9,651 nucleotides of DNA from an uncultured Polynucleobacter sp. GTDB lineage: Bacteria > Pseudomonadota > Gammaproteobacteria > Burkholderiales > Burkholderiaceae. Under the pieces are notes generated by a model. The model made no database searches and was not told the DNA's origin. It saw only the letters and a list, made by a program, of their open reading frames with translations. The position numbers and the translations under genes were made by a program. Each line of letters begins with the position of its first letter. The first letter of the stretch is position 1. Below are positions 7,076 to 9,651 of the stretch, piece by piece. The stretch lies in the NCBI GenBank assembly GCA_937996825.1, contig CALKUJ010000239.1:1-9651 (forward strand), in the 5' to 3' direction.

Positions 7076-8035
7076 CTAAGCTGCCAACTCTTCCATTGGC
7101 AATAAGAAATCTCTACTGATACCGGTGCCAACAGCGTTGACACGCTCTAAAAAGTTTGTCAAAAAGGAATGTAAGCCTTGATCCAAGATTTCATCAATCC
7201 GAGAATCTCTCAGTTCCGCCATCAAATTTCTAGCCTGAGTGATTGTTTTACTCGATTGTGAATTTTTCAACTTCGCCAACAAATCAACCACCTCTCCCAT
7301 ACAAGCCGATAAAGATCTTGGCATATCAGAGCGCAGAACCAGCAATTCAGCAACACGCTCTGGCGTGATGACGTCACGGTACACCTTTCGGTAGATTTCA
7401 AAAGCCGAAACAGATCGCAAGATGGCAGCCCAATAGTAAAAATCATCGACTGAATCATGACCCTGATCACGCATATGCTCAGCGGTAAGAGATTTGACAT
7501 CTAACAAACGAGCCGTGTTATCAGCTCTCTCAAGGAATGTCCCTAAACGAATGAAATGAAACACTTCATCACGAATCATCGTGCCATGCTGCACACCCCT
7601 GGTTTGATGTGAACGAAATTTCACCCATTCAAAAAATTCTGAAGGTGCTTTGTCTAAGATGCCTTCGCGCATCATCTTTTGCGCATCCAACCATGTGGTA
7701 TTGATTGTTTCCCAAAGTTCAGTGGTCATTGACCCCCTCACCGCTCTTGCATTCTCTCGAGCAGCTTGCAGGCAGCACATGATTGAAGACGGATTGCTCA
7801 TATCACTCACCATGAAACGAATCACATCTGCAGGCGACATCAATACATAGTTGGCATCAAAGGATGCGGTCAACTCTGAAATTTCTAATAAAGATCTCCA
7901 GGCCTGTTCTGCAACCTGAGCGGATTGAGGCAATAAGGACATTTGATAATTAACATCCAACATCCGCGCAGTATTTTCAGCTCTCTCTGTATAACGTGAC
8001 ATCCAATAAAGATGATCAGCTGTTCTAGATAACAT
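7076..8035 (-). CDS. alpha-E domain-containing protein
   Basis: This protein belongs to the alpha-E family (PF04168, COG2307), a mostly helical, probably cytoplasmic family named for conserved glutamate-containing helices; its biochemical activity is unknown. The 319 residues are typical. The N-terminus MLSRTADHLYWMSRYTERAE is diagnostic. A 12-residue block occurs twice: ERAENTARMLDV (17-28) and ERADNTARLLDV (169-180). A weaker related segment, FLERVN, occurs at 295-300. No signal peptide or membrane segment is seen. AAGGAG (8043-8048) sits 7 bases before the ATG. It starts 20 bases after the ATP-grasp gene, its near-constant partner in other genomes, and precedes anbu. The family has been proposed to act with the ATP-grasp protein in building a peptide-like product; this is inference from gene neighbourhoods. 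Confidence 0.93.
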   Translation of the reverse strand: MLSRTADHLYWMSRYTERAENTARMLDVNYQMSLLPQSAQVAEQAWRSLLEISELTASFDANYVLMSPADVIRFMVSDMSNPSSIMCCLQAARENARAVRGSMTTELWETINTTWLDAQKMMREGILDKAPSEFFEWVKFRSHQTRGVQHGTMIRDEVFHFIRLGTFLERADNTARLLDVKSLTAEHMRDQGHDSVDDFYYWAAILRSVSAFEIYRKVYRDVITPERVAELLVLRSDMPRSLSACMGEVVDLLAKLKNSQSSKTITQARNLMAELRDSRIDEILDQGLHSFLTNFLERVNAVGTGISRDFLLPMEELAA

Positions 8036-8055
8036 GAACTATCTCCTTTATATTT

Positions 8056-9522
8056 TTAATGTTCCAAGACCCAGGTGTCTTTGGTACCGCCACCTTGCGA
8101 TGAGTTCACCACCAAAGAACCCTCCTTAAGAGCGACTCGGGTTAAACCACCTGGAGCCATGCGAACTTCTTTTCCAGATAAGACAAAAGGTCTTAAATCG
8201 ATATGACGAGGCGCTATACCTGATTCAACATAAGTAGGACACGTTGATAAAGCGAGGGTTGGCTGGGCGATATAACCCTCAGGATTGGCTTTCACCTTAT
8301 CTTTGAAGTCAGCAATTTCAGCTTTTGTCGAGGCAGGTCCGACCAGCATTCCGTAACCACCTGCTCCATGAACTTCTTTCACCACCAAATCTGCCATGTT
8401 CTCCAACACATAGCTCAAGTCAGATGGCTTACGACACATAAACGTTGGTACATTTGAAATCAAAGGCTCTTCGTCTAAATAAAAACGAATCATGTCTGGC
8501 ACATATGGATAAATAGACTTATCGTCAGCAACCCCAGTGCCAATGGCATTACAAATGGCCACGTTTCCGGCTTTATAGGCTCTTAAAAGACCATGAACGC
8601 CCAAAGAAGAATCTGCTCTGAAGACTTCAGGATCTAAGAAATCATCATCAACTCTGCGATAGATCACATCCACCCTCTTAGAACCTTGAGTGGTTCTCAT
8701 GTAAAGGATGTCTTTTTTCACAAAAAGATCTTTACCCTCAACCAATTCAACACCCATTTGCTGAGCTAAAAAGGCGTGCTCAAAATAGGCAGAGTTGTAC
8801 ATGCCCGGGGTTAATACAACCACTGTTGGATTCATGTTTCGTTCTGGCGCTGCTTGCCTTAAGGTATCAAGTAGCAAATCAGGGTAGTGAGCCACTGGAG
8901 CAACCCGATGCTGGGCAAACAACTCCGGAAACAAACGCATCATCATCTTGCGGTTTTCCAACATATAAGAAACACCAGACGGAACCCGCAAGTTGTCCTC
9001 CAGGACAAAAAATTCACCCACGTTTGCACCATGCGTGGCTCTCACAATATCAATCCCTGCAATGTGCGCATAAATGTTCATGGGAACATTCAAACCCAAC
9101 ATCTCTGGTCTGTATTGAGCATTGTTCAATACTTGCTCTTTAGGTATGACCCCTGCCTTCAAAATATGTTGCTCGTGGTAGACATCATGTAAAAACATAT
9201 TGAGTGCGGTCACTCGCTGGCGCAAACCAGTTTCCATGCGACTCCACTCGGAAGCCGGAAAAATTCTTGGGACAATGTCAAAAGGAATCGTTCTTTCAGT
9301 ACCGGCGCTTTCACCATAAACAGCAAAAGTAATTCCAACACGACGGAACATCAAATCAGCCTCTTCACGCCTTGCTTGAAGGTATTGGTCACCTTGACCA
9401 CTTAACCATTGTGAAAATTGCTGATAATGGGTCCTAGAGAATTGAGCATCCTTGAAGTTTCTATGAACACCATCTAGGGACATTTCATCAAAAGGTAGTT
9501 GACGTTCTTTTTCTATCACCAT
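8056..9522 (-). CDS. circularly permuted type 2 ATP-grasp protein
   Basis: This is a member of the circularly permuted ATP-grasp family (PF04174 with PF14403; COG2308). ATP-grasp enzymes usually join a carboxylate to an amine through an acyl-phosphate. Here the ligase activity is predicted and the substrate is unknown. The 488 residues are full length. Landmarks are RTIPFDIVPRIFPASEW (77-93), VLEDNLRVPSGVSYMLENR (173-191), TPGMYNSAYFEHAFLAQQMG (238-257), VDVIYRRVDDDFLDP (284-298), NAIGTGVADDKSIYPYVP (325-342), VVKEVHGAGGYGMLVGP (380-396), the IDLRPF block (441-446) and the C-terminal NSSQGGGTKDTW (473-484). No signal peptide is visible. GGAG (9532-9535) lies 9 bases before the ATG, supporting this start. 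It follows the partial gene at the right edge by 30 bases and precedes alpha-E by 20, so the genes are probably co-transcribed. Confidence 0.94.
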   Translation of the reverse strand: MVIEKERQLPFDEMSLDGVHRNFKDAQFSRTHYQQFSQWLSGQGDQYLQARREEADLMFRRVGITFAVYGESAGTERTIPFDIVPRIFPASEWSRMETGLRQRVTALNMFLHDVYHEQHILKAGVIPKEQVLNNAQYRPEMLGLNVPMNIYAHIAGIDIVRATHGANVGEFFVLEDNLRVPSGVSYMLENRKMMMRLFPELFAQHRVAPVAHYPDLLLDTLRQAAPERNMNPTVVVLTPGMYNSAYFEHAFLAQQMGVELVEGKDLFVKKDILYMRTTQGSKRVDVIYRRVDDDFLDPEVFRADSSLGVHGLLRAYKAGNVAICNAIGTGVADDKSIYPYVPDMIRFYLDEEPLISNVPTFMCRKPSDLSYVLENMADLVVKEVHGAGGYGMLVGPASTKAEIADFKDKVKANPEGYIAQPTLALSTCPTYVESGIAPRHIDLRPFVLSGKEVRMAPGGLTRVALKEGSLVVNSSQGGGTKDTWVLEH

Positions 9523-9552
9523 ATTGCTTTACTCCAACTTCTCAATGAATCA

Positions 9553-9651
9553 CTATTGATGCCATGATCGACGTTGCGATTCACGCCAATCTTTTCTAGA
9601 CCAATGCTTCCCCTTAAATTCCCAAATTTGAGCGCCCGTGTGAACAGTCTC
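9553..9651 (-). CDS. C-terminal fragment of an unidentified protein (partial)
   Basis: An open frame enters from the right edge and ends at TAG (9555-9553), giving 32 residues: it begins ETVHTGAQIWEFK and ends RESQRRSWHQ. It is rich in tryptophan (four) and in basic residues. I do not recognise a family from so short a tail. Support for it being a real gene end is its direction, its 30-base spacing to the ATP-grasp start, and the lack of any other coding frame there. In other genomes a transglutaminase-like or other gene may precede the ATP-grasp gene, but this fragment cannot be assigned to one. Confidence 0.5.
   Translation of the reverse strand, partial: ETVHTGAQIWEFKGKHWSRKDWRESQRRSWHQ

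Noticed and set aside
8826..9192. Two overlapping plus-strand open frames of about 100 codons
   Set aside because: Both are antisense to the well-conserved ATP-grasp gene and resemble no family.

Overview
The window reads as an ordinary chromosomal stretch of a betaproteobacterium of the order Burkholderiales. A Polynucleobacter-like freshwater lineage is my best guess, based on the pyrG-kdsA-eno-ftsB order, the moderate GC content, and the protein sequences. No database search was possible, so the genus is an inference. There are nine genes, two cut by the window edges. I see no RNA genes, mobile elements, CRISPR arrays or broken genes. Coding density is very high: the longest gap is 94 bases.

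Left part (1-2014): a partial major facilitator superfamily transporter of the YbfB/YjiJ type runs leftward off the edge. It is divergent from hslO (redox-regulated chaperone Hsp33), with only 36 bases between the two start codons. hslO is the only confident plus-strand gene, and it converges on ftsB across a 30-base gap that holds a perfect 7-bp inverted repeat.

Middle (2015-6305): a tight minus-strand housekeeping operon, pyrG (CTP synthase) -> kdsA (KDO-8-phosphate synthase) -> eno (enolase) -> ftsB (divisome protein). Gaps are 33, 18 and 33 bases. A promoter with a perfect TATAAT box lies just upstream of pyrG. CTP is needed to activate KDO, and enolase makes the phosphoenolpyruvate that KdsA consumes, so the first three products are metabolically linked around lipopolysaccharide core synthesis.

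Right part (6306-9651): a second minus-strand cluster upstream of pyrG and in the same direction. It runs from the tail of an unidentified gene, to a circularly permuted type 2 ATP-grasp protein, an alpha-E protein, and Anbu, the ancestral-beta-subunit proteasome-like peptidase. This association is known from comparative genomics and is thought to make and process a peptide or amide-linked modification, but its substrate is unknown. The transglutaminase-like protease often found in such clusters is absent between alpha-E and Anbu. This is the most interesting part of the window. No terminator is visible between Anbu and pyrG, so read-through into the housekeeping operon is possible.
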